Counted from the first letter of the stretch, positions 1-10,006 are shown. The stretch: 64,000 nucleotides of DNA from Methanosphaerula subterraneus (GCF_052055875.1 NZ_CP170508.1:558001-622000), one strand, 5' to 3'. Program-made: numbers and translations. The notes: generated from the sequence alone by a model not told the origin.

Positions 1-362
1 GAGTCTTCCGCTGACGCTTGGACCCCATTAGGAATGAAGACAAGAAGAGGTGGTCGAAGGGCCCCATCAGCCCGAGGATTTCTTAATTCGACCAGTTTCG
101 TACCCGAGACGGCGAAATCCCGTGGAATTTCAGGAAGAGAGCCATCATCGAGGATGACCATCGAGGCACCTGGAACCTCATCACGAAGATTCTCGCAAAG
201 TTTTATCGCTACCTCGATATCGAGATCGTCGCAACGGAAGCAGTGCCCATCCTGCTGGTTCTCTATCTTCATCATGACCAGTTTTTGTAAAATAGGGCGG
301 ATCTCTCTCTCAAGCTCCGTGAATAGTTCACTCTGTGTAATTTTTACTAGTCCTCTGGTCAT
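1..362 (-). CDS. Partial MAD8-like ATP-binding protein (N-terminus only)
   Basis: About 120 N-terminal residues are present, starting MTRGLVKITQSELF; the rest lies beyond the left edge. The ATG overlaps the stop of the preceding gene in an ATGA, so it is the last gene visible in a tightly coupled operon. The visible part is an acidic helical region with a CFRCDDLD motif. No ATPase motif is present in this fragment. The MAD8 assignment (ATP-binding protein of the methylation-associated defence system) rests on its place after a MAD7-like gene and on my recollection of how that family begins, so it is inferred. The opposite-strand ORF over this interval looks like a shadow. Confidence 0.6.
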   Translation of the reverse strand, partial: MTRGLVKITQSELFTELEREIRPILQKLVMMKIENQQDGHCFRCDDLDIEVAIKLCENLRDEVPGASMVILDDGSLPEIPRDFAVSGTKLVELRNPRADGALRPPLLVFIPNGVQASAED

Positions 363-2020
363 TCTACACCTCTAATAGTACTTGATTTGGTATACCGTGG
401 AGTTACAATCTGAGTTATTGAAGCGTCGGAGAGCTCTCTGTAAAAACCAATCTCCTGGAGCCGTTCTTTGAACGCACGGATATTCTCTCGGAGAGCGCTT
501 CGATCCTCAATTGTTGGCTCATGGAACCCTGCATGGGGGGGTAAATCCCGAATATAGAGCCCATATCGATTCTCTAGTAAAGACAGTAGATCATCGATAA
601 GAATCGGACGAGTTGTCAAACTCGTTGGCTCTAGCACCGCAATCTGGAGCAAAACCTCGAGAAGGCGACTATCCAGGATAAATCTCCGCGGAGCATTCCT
701 GGTGCGTGTCTGGGAAAGAAGAGCTCCCGGCCGATTCTTGAGCATGAGCGAGTCGAGTGCATCGATAACATATCTCCTCTGAGAATGTCCTCGAATCCCT
801 ACAAGGCATTCGATGTAACCCTCAAGGGGATCAAGTTCTAGGGCTCGAATGCGATCAATAATTGGGTCGACATCCTCTCTCCCCTGCTCGTCAGATTCTG
901 CAAGGTTTCCAAGTCTAATTTTGAAAAAAATCTCCCTCTGGGGAGACCATGTTGAACCAAGCAGTTCAATCAATCCATTGATCGGATTCACTTGTCCATT
1001 TAGTTTAGGGATACTATCAGTCTTCTCCAAATCCTCGCGAAACTCGTTTAGTTTTTTTATCGTATAATATGCTTTGATGAAACCAGGAATCAACTGATAA
1101 TGGTAAACTGCGCTCGTTTCTGCGAGCCTTGACATTGTGGAATTCTTTTCCTTGGTCATGTCGACGAGGAGACCTGGCCAAACTGGACAATCTTTTGGAA
1201 CCCCCCCGTTCCCACAATATTGACAGGTGGATGGGTTGCATGCCCTTATTTGAGTATTTGGATCGCTGATATATCTCGGAATGAGGGAAAGTAGTCTGAT
1301 ATGGTAGAGAGAAAGATGGAATGCGATCAAGGTCTTTATATATTCGACCATCACTGAACGGGGAATGGAATCGCGATATACAAGGAGTCGAACAATGTCT
1401 TCTGCAAGTATATTCGCCGCCCCAAGACAGAGAGGTTTACAATAGGGATCAGACTTTAGATTCGCTTGAGTCTTCTTTATTGGATTCAATCCCACCAGAT
1501 GGAGGATAGCTTGAGTCTCAACATCCAGGGGAATTTGTTTATCCTGCGAGTTGATATGCGAGTCTAGTCCTTCAAAAAAGAAATCCTTTAGTGATTTTAA
1601 GGCCGAAGCTCCAAGGCGGGCATTCTGCAGCATTGCATAGATCTGTCGGGATGCATCATAGTCTCTGCATTTTTTAGGATTTCGGTATTTATATGTGGAG
1701 CCATGGAGCGGGCGAGGTGCGGCGACAGCCGAATTGTCCTTTCCCCGATGGATCATATCAAGCAAGTCAGTCTCAACCCAGCATCGAGTAATATCCTCGT
1801 GTTCCTTGAATCCGGTGAATTCTTTTTCATTCTCACAGATTGTCGCGACAAATTCTTTTGTCGTTACCTCCCCACGCCGTGATGGTCGTGTATCCCCATA
1901 CCCCTGGTATTCAAGAAGTGGGAACAGTAATGTAAGGACTCTATCCATCTCGATCTGCTTGAAATTAAGATAGGAGATTGCCTTCAGTTGAAATTCTTTA
2001 TCCTTCTTTTTAAGAGTCAT
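359..2020 (-). CDS. MAD7-like defence protein of unknown biochemical function
   Basis: A 553-residue protein with no catalytic motif I recognise. Around residues 258-275 there is a Cys cluster (CNPSTCQYCGNGG, then a further Cys) that could bind zinc. The rest is mainly helical, and a C-terminal segment is rich in charged residues. It lies directly after the NERD-kinase gene with an ATGA overlap and runs by another ATGA into the MAD8-like gene. Length, the zinc-like motif and position after a MAD6-type kinase fit MAD7 of MADS, a family whose biochemical role I do not know. Function as part of a phage-defence complex is inferred from the operon. Confidence 0.7.
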   Translation of the reverse strand: MTLKKKDKEFQLKAISYLNFKQIEMDRVLTLLFPLLEYQGYGDTRPSRRGEVTTKEFVATICENEKEFTGFKEHEDITRCWVETDLLDMIHRGKDNSAVAAPRPLHGSTYKYRNPKKCRDYDASRQIYAMLQNARLGASALKSLKDFFFEGLDSHINSQDKQIPLDVETQAILHLVGLNPIKKTQANLKSDPYCKPLCLGAANILAEDIVRLLVYRDSIPRSVMVEYIKTLIAFHLSLYHIRLLSLIPRYISDPNTQIRACNPSTCQYCGNGGVPKDCPVWPGLLVDMTKEKNSTMSRLAETSAVYHYQLIPGFIKAYYTIKKLNEFREDLEKTDSIPKLNGQVNPINGLIELLGSTWSPQREIFFKIRLGNLAESDEQGREDVDPIIDRIRALELDPLEGYIECLVGIRGHSQRRYVIDALDSLMLKNRPGALLSQTRTRNAPRRFILDSRLLEVLLQIAVLEPTSLTTRPILIDDLLSLLENRYGLYIRDLPPHAGFHEPTIEDRSALRENIRAFKERLQEIGFYRELSDASITQIVTPRYTKSSTIRGVE

Positions 2021-5000
2021 AAGCAGTTCTCCTTCAAGGGACTGAGACGAATTTGGCCATCATTTTCTCGTTGAATCCGATAGAACTCATGCCCAGTTTT
2101 TGTTATGAGGAGCTCCTGATAAGGTGCCGATGCGAGCAAATTCTTGAAGACATCGAGTTGAAGAGCAAAACCCTGCTGTTGCTCGACCGTTGGCGTATAG
2201 CCTTCGTTCAGCCGGTTGAGCATCTCAAAGATGTCAAGTTTTATCTCTAATGTATATGGGTCGTCACCAGTGGGACGTAGGTATTTGAGCCGCAATCCTG
2301 TCGGAGTGTGTTCTATGTAGCTGGCTTCAGACCCCGGATCGAGTAAGTCGAGTCTAAATTTTCCAAAGGGAAAGACTCGATAACTTCGAATTGAACCCTT
2401 CGGAGTTGGGGTGACCTGAAGCATCATTTCGAAGTTTTCCTCTCGATTCACCCCCTTTTCTCCTCGGGTGATTGCAGAGATCAATGAACGGAGGGTCGAC
2501 TGAAGTTTCTCCTCTGAGGGGTTGGAGATTAGCGAGAGAAGTTCAATACCATAGTGGTAAGGAAGTAAATTTTTCCATTGTTCACCCCGTTGCTCAAAAT
2601 ATGTCCTTCGTTTTGCGTACTCAAGAAAGCGACGATGAAGAGTCATTCGATCGCCTTCATTCGTTGGAATCGGGTCCCGGGGGGCATTCTGCTGGAACTG
2701 AGTAAGGACCTTCAGTTCATAATCACTGCGTCTTTGAAATGAAAAATGATTCTGATCGGAACCGATCGGTCTGAATTCGATATAACGGTCGAGTTCTGCA
2801 TCGGGGGTGAGGCCCATATCGACCAGTGCAAGTCGTGAGAGCAGACGATCTGAAGATCTAATGTTAAGGTATCCACCCATCCAACTCGAATAATAATAAC
2901 TATCAAGTATCTCCGTTGTCCGATCGCTCTCATATAACTCATGAACCATCTGGCAGGTTCGGTTGGAGGTGATGAGATATGACAGGGCGGAACGGAGATC
3001 CCGGAGGGTGATATGATAGACGTCACGTAGATGGGTGAGAGCATAGAGTGTTTCAAGACGATGAACAACCTGACTCCCGGCGGTCAAATCATTCAGTGTT
3101 AGGACATTATGATAGATATAACAGCGATCTGCGAGGTCACAATCGGAACATGCATCCCAATTTTTCGCATCCACCATCTTTTTTAGTAGTTGAGTGAAGA
3201 TCGATTCCTCCCCATCGACACCCGGGGCTACAACTGATCGAATGTTCAGGTTGATAACGATAATTCCATCTTGTTCTTGACCAGTGCGTAACCCGATATC
3301 CACGATTCCTCTGAGTGCAGGGAATTTTTTTGCATTTTTCGTCAAAAAGTCTCGTAGTCTTCCCTCATTGATCGCAATCATGCGGGCCAGGTCCTTTGGC
3401 CATGATGTGCTGTCGTTGCCTTCGAATGGAGCGAAGAATTGACTGAGGACATCTTCGTTATCGAGATCACCCTTGTCTTCACTCCCATCGTAGTTAATGA
3501 GATACTGCCGCTCATCGACATTGAAAGCAATTCCACCAATAGGAGATGATTTATCGATAGAGATTCCGTACCCTTCTGCTTTATTTTCAATCTGTTGGAG
3601 AAAAGCCGTCTTTCCGTCGCCGGCATTTCCTGTGATGATGACAAGTTGATAGTCCCCTTTCATCACCGCCGGCAGGAGTTGTTCATCGAGTGCGGTTTTA
3701 ACATAAACCTTTTGTGCGTCTTTGTTAAGACCTCGCGTTCCAGCATTGCTGGTACTACTCATTGAGTAGAAGGATACAAGGGCATCGACGAAGCCATTTC
3801 TGTTATTTCTGTCCTCCACTCCTTGAGAGCCATTGGTTTGGGTTTCAGGACATGCCGGCTTTATACTTTGAAACGCTGACGAAATTTTATCAATCTCATT
3901 AAAGAGATCGCAAGCTGATGCAAAACGGTCGGCTCGTCGCGGTGCAATCAGTTGGGTAAGAACCTTGACAAACCGCGGTGAGAGATCGGATCGTTTGAGC
4001 ATATCTGCAGGATCTCTTGGTAAGATATCGGGAGGAGGGACATCGGTCTTCCAAGGATAACTGCGACCGCCGACAAGCGCTTGATAGAGGGTGATCCCCA
4101 AGGCATAAAGGTCACGATCTGCATTAATTCTGTCATCTGGGGAAACTGTGAAATCGAAGTCCGGAGGGAGATATCGGCGTGTTCCACCTCCTAGATCTCC
4201 TTCAGACTCTGGACGGGTGCTGACATTGAAGTCGATAAGGACTGCACCATCCCGGGTCCAGAGAATATTGGATGGCTTTATATCACAATGGTAAACTCCA
4301 TTCTCATGAATATGGATCAGCCCTTCGGTCACTTGCTTGGCAAGCGTGAGGACTTGATCCGGAGAGAAGGGAGTCTCGGCGATTAGATGTGCGAGATCAC
4401 TTCCTTCGAGGTATTGAAAGACCAGATATGGGATTTTCTCAGGTGTCAGATTTGCATCATATATCCTAACGATTCTCTTATGCCCCGGGATATTGATCAA
4501 ACTACGATATTCTTGCTTTAGGCGATCAAGGGTTGAGATACGGTCCTTGTAGATGAACTTTATCGCCCGATTTTGATTGGCAAATGTATCAAACGCTCGG
4601 TAGACTACGCCAAAGGCTCCAGGCTTTCCAAGCGGCTCCATGATCCGATATTTTGTGAGGAAGACCGTTTCACGAGGGATATTCTCAATATCGGAGATTG
4701 TATTAGTTGGGGAAGGAGATGGTGCGGCAGGTTTTACTAGACCCAACCAGGTTTCAAAAGCCTTTTGGGTATCTGGACGTTCTTTGGAATTATAACAACA
4801 GAGGCCGGCAAGCCAAGCATCGACACCATCCGGCAACCCGGGGCAACGAATTGAGGCTGATTCAGGGAAGACTGCATGCGCCGCTTCCATATCATTGAAT
4901 GAACGGAATGGAACCTCACCAGTAAACAATTCATACAGTACAATCCCGGCAGAGAATAGATCAGACGAGGGACCGAGACTGATAGGACTGAATCTGATCT

Positions 5001-6162
5001 CGGGTGCGCAGTAGGTTGTCTCGTCAAGGTACTTTGGAAGAATGTTAACGATTGAGAAACTTGAAGCACCACCAACATGGGCGTAGTCGAATCCAACTAA
5101 TTTAAGGGATCCTTCTTCGGAGAGTATGATTGCACTGGGTGTGAGGTTTCGATGGACAACTCCGTGGGCATGGGCGTGAACAAGAGCACCAAGGAGTTCA
5201 GTGGCAATCCCAATTTTTTTATCGAGCGTTATGGGACGAGCAAGGTCAGACTCGCGTTCTTTCAGAGAGATGCCTCGGACATCCTCAAGGACAAGAACAT
5301 ACTTGCTATCTTCATCGACGCTGAAGATATCCCGGACTCCGATGATGTTCGGATGAGCAGGGAGGTTTGATAGTGCTTTGTAGGCAATTTTAATAAAAGA
5401 GCGCTCGGCCTTCTGTTCAGTATCAGAGAGATAGGGATCGACCTTATACACCTGAAGAAGGACTGTTCCCGCATTTGGTCCAGCTATTTGATTATAGGCG
5501 CGACAATCTTCCCGTTTCGGAGAACTGCTCAATGTCTCCTGAACAATCCAGTCGTTGAAAATCTTTTTGGAATCTGGCTCTTTGACCCCCCGGACAATGG
5601 AGTTTTTGATGCTGTTACGGAATTTGGTGATCGATTTGAGGAACCTCTCAGGTATCCGTTTTGGATTGGTAATTGACGCAATCGAATCGTCGAGTTTTAC
5701 AACAGACCACTCTTCTGTGTCAGATGAAGAGCTGGCATCACCCCGACCTTGAGAAGTTCGGATATCCTGGAATTCCGCATCGGGCGAGGTTAGAAGTACA
5801 AGACCTTCGACCCAGATTTTCTCGAGTTCGTAGAGATCAGGACGATTATCAATAATAAAAGACTTGAAGATACGGGCATTCATCCTGATCTTCTGGACCG
5901 GAGAGGAATATGATTCCCGTCCCTCTGGAGTCCACTGCCGGCCATCGGATCTGATTCTGCCCTTGACATTCTTTACATCAATAAGAAAGATGGCATACGG
6001 GGTGATGATTCCGAGGTCGATTTCGAATTGCTGTGAACCTTGTTTCACCTCGAAATTATGAATGATCGTGTATTCCGGGGAGAGTTTATCGCGGAGAAAA
6101 GCAATAGCCCGCTTCTCACCTTCGTTCTGGGGTTTTCCGATTGGAATGATGGTTGCTGTCAT
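2017..6162 (-). CDS. NERD / tandem protein kinase / P-loop protein, MAD6-like
   Basis: A 1381-residue multidomain protein. Residues about 1-115 resemble a NERD nuclease-related domain (FEIDLGIITPYAIFLIDVKN). Residues about 205-485 form a first kinase fold whose catalytic loop reads HRNLTPS (near 337) instead of HRD and whose metal site reads GFD, so it is probably a pseudokinase. Residues about 500-770 form a second kinase with AIKF lysine, HCDIKPSN (near 626) and a DFN metal motif, so it is probably active. A Walker A-like GNAGDGKT lies near 840, followed by a long C-terminal region with a CSDCDLADRC cluster. It resembles MAD6 and the PglW kinase of Pgl/BREX. ATGA overlaps join it to both neighbours. 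A signalling or sensor role in defence is inferred. Confidence 0.78.
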   Translation of the reverse strand: MTATIIPIGKPQNEGEKRAIAFLRDKLSPEYTIIHNFEVKQGSQQFEIDLGIITPYAIFLIDVKNVKGRIRSDGRQWTPEGRESYSSPVQKIRMNARIFKSFIIDNRPDLYELEKIWVEGLVLLTSPDAEFQDIRTSQGRGDASSSSDTEEWSVVKLDDSIASITNPKRIPERFLKSITKFRNSIKNSIVRGVKEPDSKKIFNDWIVQETLSSSPKREDCRAYNQIAGPNAGTVLLQVYKVDPYLSDTEQKAERSFIKIAYKALSNLPAHPNIIGVRDIFSVDEDSKYVLVLEDVRGISLKERESDLARPITLDKKIGIATELLGALVHAHAHGVVHRNLTPSAIILSEEGSLKLVGFDYAHVGGASSFSIVNILPKYLDETTYCAPEIRFSPISLGPSSDLFSAGIVLYELFTGEVPFRSFNDMEAAHAVFPESASIRCPGLPDGVDAWLAGLCCYNSKERPDTQKAFETWLGLVKPAAPSPSPTNTISDIENIPRETVFLTKYRIMEPLGKPGAFGVVYRAFDTFANQNRAIKFIYKDRISTLDRLKQEYRSLINIPGHKRIVRIYDANLTPEKIPYLVFQYLEGSDLAHLIAETPFSPDQVLTLAKQVTEGLIHIHENGVYHCDIKPSNILWTRDGAVLIDFNVSTRPESEGDLGGGTRRYLPPDFDFTVSPDDRINADRDLYALGITLYQALVGGRSYPWKTDVPPPDILPRDPADMLKRSDLSPRFVKVLTQLIAPRRADRFASACDLFNEIDKISSAFQSIKPACPETQTNGSQGVEDRNNRNGFVDALVSFYSMSSTSNAGTRGLNKDAQKVYVKTALDEQLLPAVMKGDYQLVIITGNAGDGKTAFLQQIENKAEGYGISIDKSSPIGGIAFNVDERQYLINYDGSEDKGDLDNEDVLSQFFAPFEGNDSTSWPKDLARMIAINEGRLRDFLTKNAKKFPALRGIVDIGLRTGQEQDGIIVINLNIRSVVAPGVDGEESIFTQLLKKMVDAKNWDACSDCDLADRCYIYHNVLTLNDLTAGSQVVHRLETLYALTHLRDVYHITLRDLRSALSYLITSNRTCQMVHELYESDRTTEILDSYYYSSWMGGYLNIRSSDRLLSRLALVDMGLTPDAELDRYIEFRPIGSDQNHFSFQRRSDYELKVLTQFQQNAPRDPIPTNEGDRMTLHRRFLEYAKRRTYFEQRGEQWKNLLPYHYGIELLSLISNPSEEKLQSTLRSLISAITRGEKGVNREENFEMMLQVTPTPKGSIRSYRVFPFGKFRLDLLDPGSEASYIEHTPTGLRLKYLRPTGDDPYTLEIKLDIFEMLNRLNEGYTPTVEQQQGFALQLDVFKNLLASAPYQELLITKTGHEFYRIQRENDGQIRLSPLKENCL

Positions 6163-7568
6163 ATTAGTTTCACCGTCTCTCGGATACTGGATTCGACAAG
6201 GGCGATCGCCTTCCGCTCGGACTGGAGTGCACGGTCAAGCATTTCATGAGCCTCGATCACTCGAGCTGCATACCGAGCGCGAATCTCAGCCGGGGGCCAT
6301 GGAATCCGAAGGTGGTTTATCTGGGGCTCCATCACTCTGGGAATACTGGTTCCTGCAGCCAACCTTTTAAAAAGAACCTGCCCTGGAGGAGTATTGAAAA
6401 AAAGGAATAGATATGCCCCATCCTCAATAGAGTGAGGAACAATTCGATACATATCTTCAGAACAAAACAGCCCTTCAGTCCATCCCCAAATAAAGAGCGG
6501 CCGGCCGAAGAGACCATATAATTGACCAGCTGCTTGGAATAATATCTCTCCTTGTCTTAAGATATAACGTTCGAAGTTTTGAGTTAGTCGAGTAATATAC
6601 CTTGGTTCATCCGCCTCGAACTTAAACGCGTCATTTCCACTGATAAATTGGCAACCAAAAATCGGATCACTAACCCATATTCTCGCAAATCGTGGAGGTC
6701 GAAAATGTTCTTTGACAATATCTCCTATCTTCACAACCGGAAACGGCCCTTTTTCCATCTCATCAGCCACCGCAGCATACTTGGCACAATGATAGTGTGC
6801 ATCAAATCTGAGATCAAGCCGGCTTGTTGGAATCGTCGTGATGCCATATCCAGTGACCGATGAGTCCTGTAACTCGCCAAACCCGAGCTCCACTTGGAGT
6901 TCTGCCTTCACGGCGTCGAGGGTTCGATGTGCCTCAGTTCTATCATCGGCGGCAGCCTGTACAAGAGCATGCACCTCAGCCTCACGCTCTGCTCCCAATC
7001 GTGGCACAGCGAGATCGCGGATATGTTCAGGCTCGATATGCTGAATGATCGAACCGTAGGTGCCAGAGACCACAAGCGGGACGCCAAATGAGGACCGGAG
7101 AAAAGCGAAGAGATAGCCTGGAGGAATTTTTTCGGAATCGGGGACGACCCGCATGACATGTTCACTGCATGCGATCCCCTTCATATCTGGGCGCGAATAT
7201 GCCATGCGGCCGATAGTTCCAGATCGGGTTATCAAGGTCCATCCTTCCTGGATTAAGAGATGTTGATTTCTTTCAACGATCTTTTGAGAGATGAGAGGCA
7301 AGGTCGATAAATCAGAGTACGAGATCTTCGAGCTCCCAAGGAATGGTATTCCATATTTGGGATCAGTTACCCACGTCCGGCTTTCCCGTCCCGCATGAAA
7401 GATCCCGTCAGAACCATCCTTCGTTACATCGACAAGTCGATCTTTCGGCAGCCCGGTCTGTTCCACCGCTACTCGCGCCTCGATCGCACCGGAGATATAG
7501 GGCTGTGCATCCAGCCGTCGATTCTGCTCCACAAAGATCCACGAAGACGGGATTGTCCTAGTCTTCAT
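6159..7568 (-). CDS. HsdS-like DNA specificity subunit, MAD5-like
   Basis: A 469-residue protein with the two-half layout of type I restriction specificity subunits. The first target-recognition half ends in a conserved segment (GTYGSIIQHIEPEHIRDLAV) followed by a helical spacer. The second half repeats this pattern (PRVMEPQINHLRIPWPP) and ends in a second helix. It should direct the adjacent methylase to a two-part DNA sequence. It starts inside the methylase stop (ATGA) and ends inside the kinase start. No HsdR translocase gene lies nearby, so this is not a standard type I system; the kinase neighbour points to MAD5. Confidence 0.8.
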   Translation of the reverse strand: MKTRTIPSSWIFVEQNRRLDAQPYISGAIEARVAVEQTGLPKDRLVDVTKDGSDGIFHAGRESRTWVTDPKYGIPFLGSSKISYSDLSTLPLISQKIVERNQHLLIQEGWTLITRSGTIGRMAYSRPDMKGIACSEHVMRVVPDSEKIPPGYLFAFLRSSFGVPLVVSGTYGSIIQHIEPEHIRDLAVPRLGAEREAEVHALVQAAADDRTEAHRTLDAVKAELQVELGFGELQDSSVTGYGITTIPTSRLDLRFDAHYHCAKYAAVADEMEKGPFPVVKIGDIVKEHFRPPRFARIWVSDPIFGCQFISGNDAFKFEADEPRYITRLTQNFERYILRQGEILFQAAGQLYGLFGRPLFIWGWTEGLFCSEDMYRIVPHSIEDGAYLFLFFNTPPGQVLFKRLAAGTSIPRVMEPQINHLRIPWPPAEIRARYAARVIEAHEMLDRALQSERKAIALVESSIRETVKLI

Positions 7569-9571
7569 ATCCCAGGCTCCGGGTGCTCGCTTCTGAACTG
7601 ATGGTACGCCTCGGCGATTCGGGGAAGATCGTCGTCCACGATCCGGTCCATCCGTGTCAATGTTCGGACCACTCGTTTTCCACCGAGGGTTATAGTCTCC
7701 TCCTCCCTCACCTGCTGTACTAGTTCCACGCCATCAGGGCCGCGTTTATAGAGAATATTTCCTCGACGGTCGATTCCAGCCATTTCGGCCACGGCGAGAA
7801 AGACTGGATAATCAAGCCTGCCAGCCAGGTCTTCCCGCTGTTGCTCCTGCTCAGTCTTCTTCTTTAAGAAGAGAAGGCTCGTTAAGATGTTGACGTTCGC
7901 CTCGACAATGAAGACCTCGACCGGGATCTCGACCGAGGCGAGCACCCATGCCTGTGAAAGAATCCATGATCGGATGTACTCGTCACCTGCATTTCCGAGG
8001 ATGCCATTCGGCAGGACAATCCCCATCTTACCCCCAGGGCGGAGCCAGCGAAGGCACCGCTCAATAAAGAGGATCTCGGGCGCGACACTCGTCTGAAGAC
8101 GACCTGAATTCCGGAACGACCCATCGCCCATCCGCTCCCAAATCCTCGCCAATTCATATTGAAACAGGATTTGAGGATCCGTGATTGGGATATCGCTTCC
8201 AAATGGAGGGTTGGTCATTACCACATCCATCGAGCCTAGTGGGATTCGTTCGCACGCCGGGGCAACGCCGGCAAGTGAGCCCTCTGGAAACTCGAGTGAG
8301 TTCATGTGAAATAGGGGGATCTCGGTGTTCGCTGCCATCAGAATGTTCATCTGTGCTGCCCGGACGAGGAACGGGTCGAAGTCGGCCCCGTGCAGTGATT
8401 CTCCAACGACTGTACTGAGCCGCTCTCGGACTATGGGATCTCGATCTCCGTTTCCGATCTCATGATCAGTCTCGTCGTTGAGTCGATGATAGAGATGATC
8501 CACAGTCGCTGTTAGGAACCCCCCAGTCCCACAGGCAGGATCGAGAATTCGATTCCCTGGCGTTGGGTCGAGCATCTCAACCATCAACTTGATCACCCCC
8601 CTTGGCGTGAAGAACTGCCCACGATCCCCCCGGAGATTCGTCCCAACGATCTCTTGATAGGCGGCCCCCTTGGCATCCATATCCGTTCGAGTCAGGTCAT
8701 ATCGGGCCAGTTCCGAGACCATAAAAGCGAGCGCCCTGTCCGAGAGCGTGATCTCCTCTTTTCCACTGAAAATTGTTGGATAGGCCTTCTTCACATCCTC
8801 AAAGAGCGGCATGATGCGGCCACGAATGGCTATCCGGCCGGCTTCATCGAACTGTTCGGTCGGACCAGCCCAGAACCGTCGGAGATCCCAGGTTTTTTGC
8901 CGCTCGTCGTACATCTTGGCGAAGATCAGATAGAGAAATTGCCAGAATGCTGCATCCTTCGGCATCCCCTCATTCCCATGGATGAAATTATGACAGCGCC
9001 GGAAAGCGACCTTTAGCATCTCTGGATCAGCCCGGCGCAGATGTGCAGCCGAATACATCTCCTGAGTTCCCATCGTCTCATCGCCAAAAGGCCAGTCTCC
9101 AATTGGCCGGAAATCAACTGAGAATCGATTTGTCTCCTTCTCGAAGAAGAAGAACTCAATACCATTTGTCCAGAGACCCCAGCGGCAATGCTCCAGGGCT
9201 GTCATGCTGTCTTGAAGTTGCGCGACGTCGTTCTGCGCCTGCTCGTGATCGCGGATAGTAAAAGTGCTCCGGCTCCCATTGGTGGGCTCTTTTTGGCAGA
9301 CCACGATCCGGTGAATATTCTCCTCAAGGTGTGGAAGGTCTGGACCGAAGATTGCCAGATCGATCTTCTTTTTTCTTCCGTCAACCCGAACGGGGAAATC
9401 CCGGGCCATATCTTGGACTGAAATACCGTACTCGTGAAATAGCACCCGGACAATTCTTTGCCGGACTTGTTCTTTCGTTGAGTCTTTGATTGGCTCGCCT
9501 GAAATATAGTCAAGGAGATAGCCATCTTGCAGAATAAAGGGTTGGGGGGAAGAGATTGGGATCTGTGTCAT
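7565..9571 (-). CDS. N6-adenine DNA methyltransferase with N-terminal HsdR-N-like domain, MAD2-like
   Basis: A 668-residue HsdM-type methylase. The SAM-binding motif DPACGTGGF is near residue 344 and the catalytic motif NPPF near 454, in the order of gamma-class adenine methylases. The N-terminal 110 residues resemble the type I HsdR N-terminal nuclease fold (KKKIDLAIF), but where the Glu-x-Lys pair is expected the protein reads VVCQKE, so this domain is probably not catalytic. It is the first gene of the five-gene minus-strand operon. It should mark host DNA so that the system can tell self from foreign DNA. Start: ATG at 9571. Confidence 0.85.
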   Translation of the reverse strand: MTQIPISSPQPFILQDGYLLDYISGEPIKDSTKEQVRQRIVRVLFHEYGISVQDMARDFPVRVDGRKKKIDLAIFGPDLPHLEENIHRIVVCQKEPTNGSRSTFTIRDHEQAQNDVAQLQDSMTALEHCRWGLWTNGIEFFFFEKETNRFSVDFRPIGDWPFGDETMGTQEMYSAAHLRRADPEMLKVAFRRCHNFIHGNEGMPKDAAFWQFLYLIFAKMYDERQKTWDLRRFWAGPTEQFDEAGRIAIRGRIMPLFEDVKKAYPTIFSGKEEITLSDRALAFMVSELARYDLTRTDMDAKGAAYQEIVGTNLRGDRGQFFTPRGVIKLMVEMLDPTPGNRILDPACGTGGFLTATVDHLYHRLNDETDHEIGNGDRDPIVRERLSTVVGESLHGADFDPFLVRAAQMNILMAANTEIPLFHMNSLEFPEGSLAGVAPACERIPLGSMDVVMTNPPFGSDIPITDPQILFQYELARIWERMGDGSFRNSGRLQTSVAPEILFIERCLRWLRPGGKMGIVLPNGILGNAGDEYIRSWILSQAWVLASVEIPVEVFIVEANVNILTSLLFLKKKTEQEQQREDLAGRLDYPVFLAVAEMAGIDRRGNILYKRGPDGVELVQQVREEETITLGGKRVVRTLTRMDRIVDDDLPRIAEAYHQFRSEHPEPGI

Positions 9572-10006
9572 GAAATTACACCATGTGACTTATTGATAAT
9601 GATTCGAGTGACATTACAAGAATTATTGTACGTATCTTATGAAGGAAATTTGGTCATTGAAGATTTAAGGTGATCGGAATGGAGGTTATGGTTTCCAGTC
9701 GATTTTCGTAGAAGGGGGAGGAAATCAGGGTTATGGATACGATTTCACGCCTCGGGTGTTTAGACAGTAGATATCCACTATTTGCCAACCCCGTACATCG
9801 GTAGGAAACGCCCCCGCTAATAATAAGGAACAGACTGAAACCTCCACCTGCCGGCCCGCCGATCATCCCGATCATGTAGACAGCAATCGATCACTCGTAC
9901 CTGTGCCCTGGCGGACATCATCATGATGGTCCCGGCGGTCATGGCCGTTGAGCGAGACTAGGGATTCGCTATCACATCGGTGGAGATGATTCTTCAACCA
10001 GTGATC
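9572..10006. other. Intergenic region upstream of the MADS-like operon
   Basis: No convincing gene is seen. The part next to 9571 is AT-rich and should hold the promoter of the minus-strand operon; read on the minus strand, a CATAAGATACG stretch about 65 bases upstream of the methylase ATG could be a TATA element. A 73-codon minus-strand ORF in the middle has no features of a real protein. Confidence 0.4.

Noticed and set aside
359..9571. Reading the left operon as a classic type I restriction-modification system or BREX
   Set aside because: No HsdR translocase, and no PglX, PglZ or BrxC/PglY gene in the visible part; the NERD-kinase plus MAD7-like gene fits MADS better.
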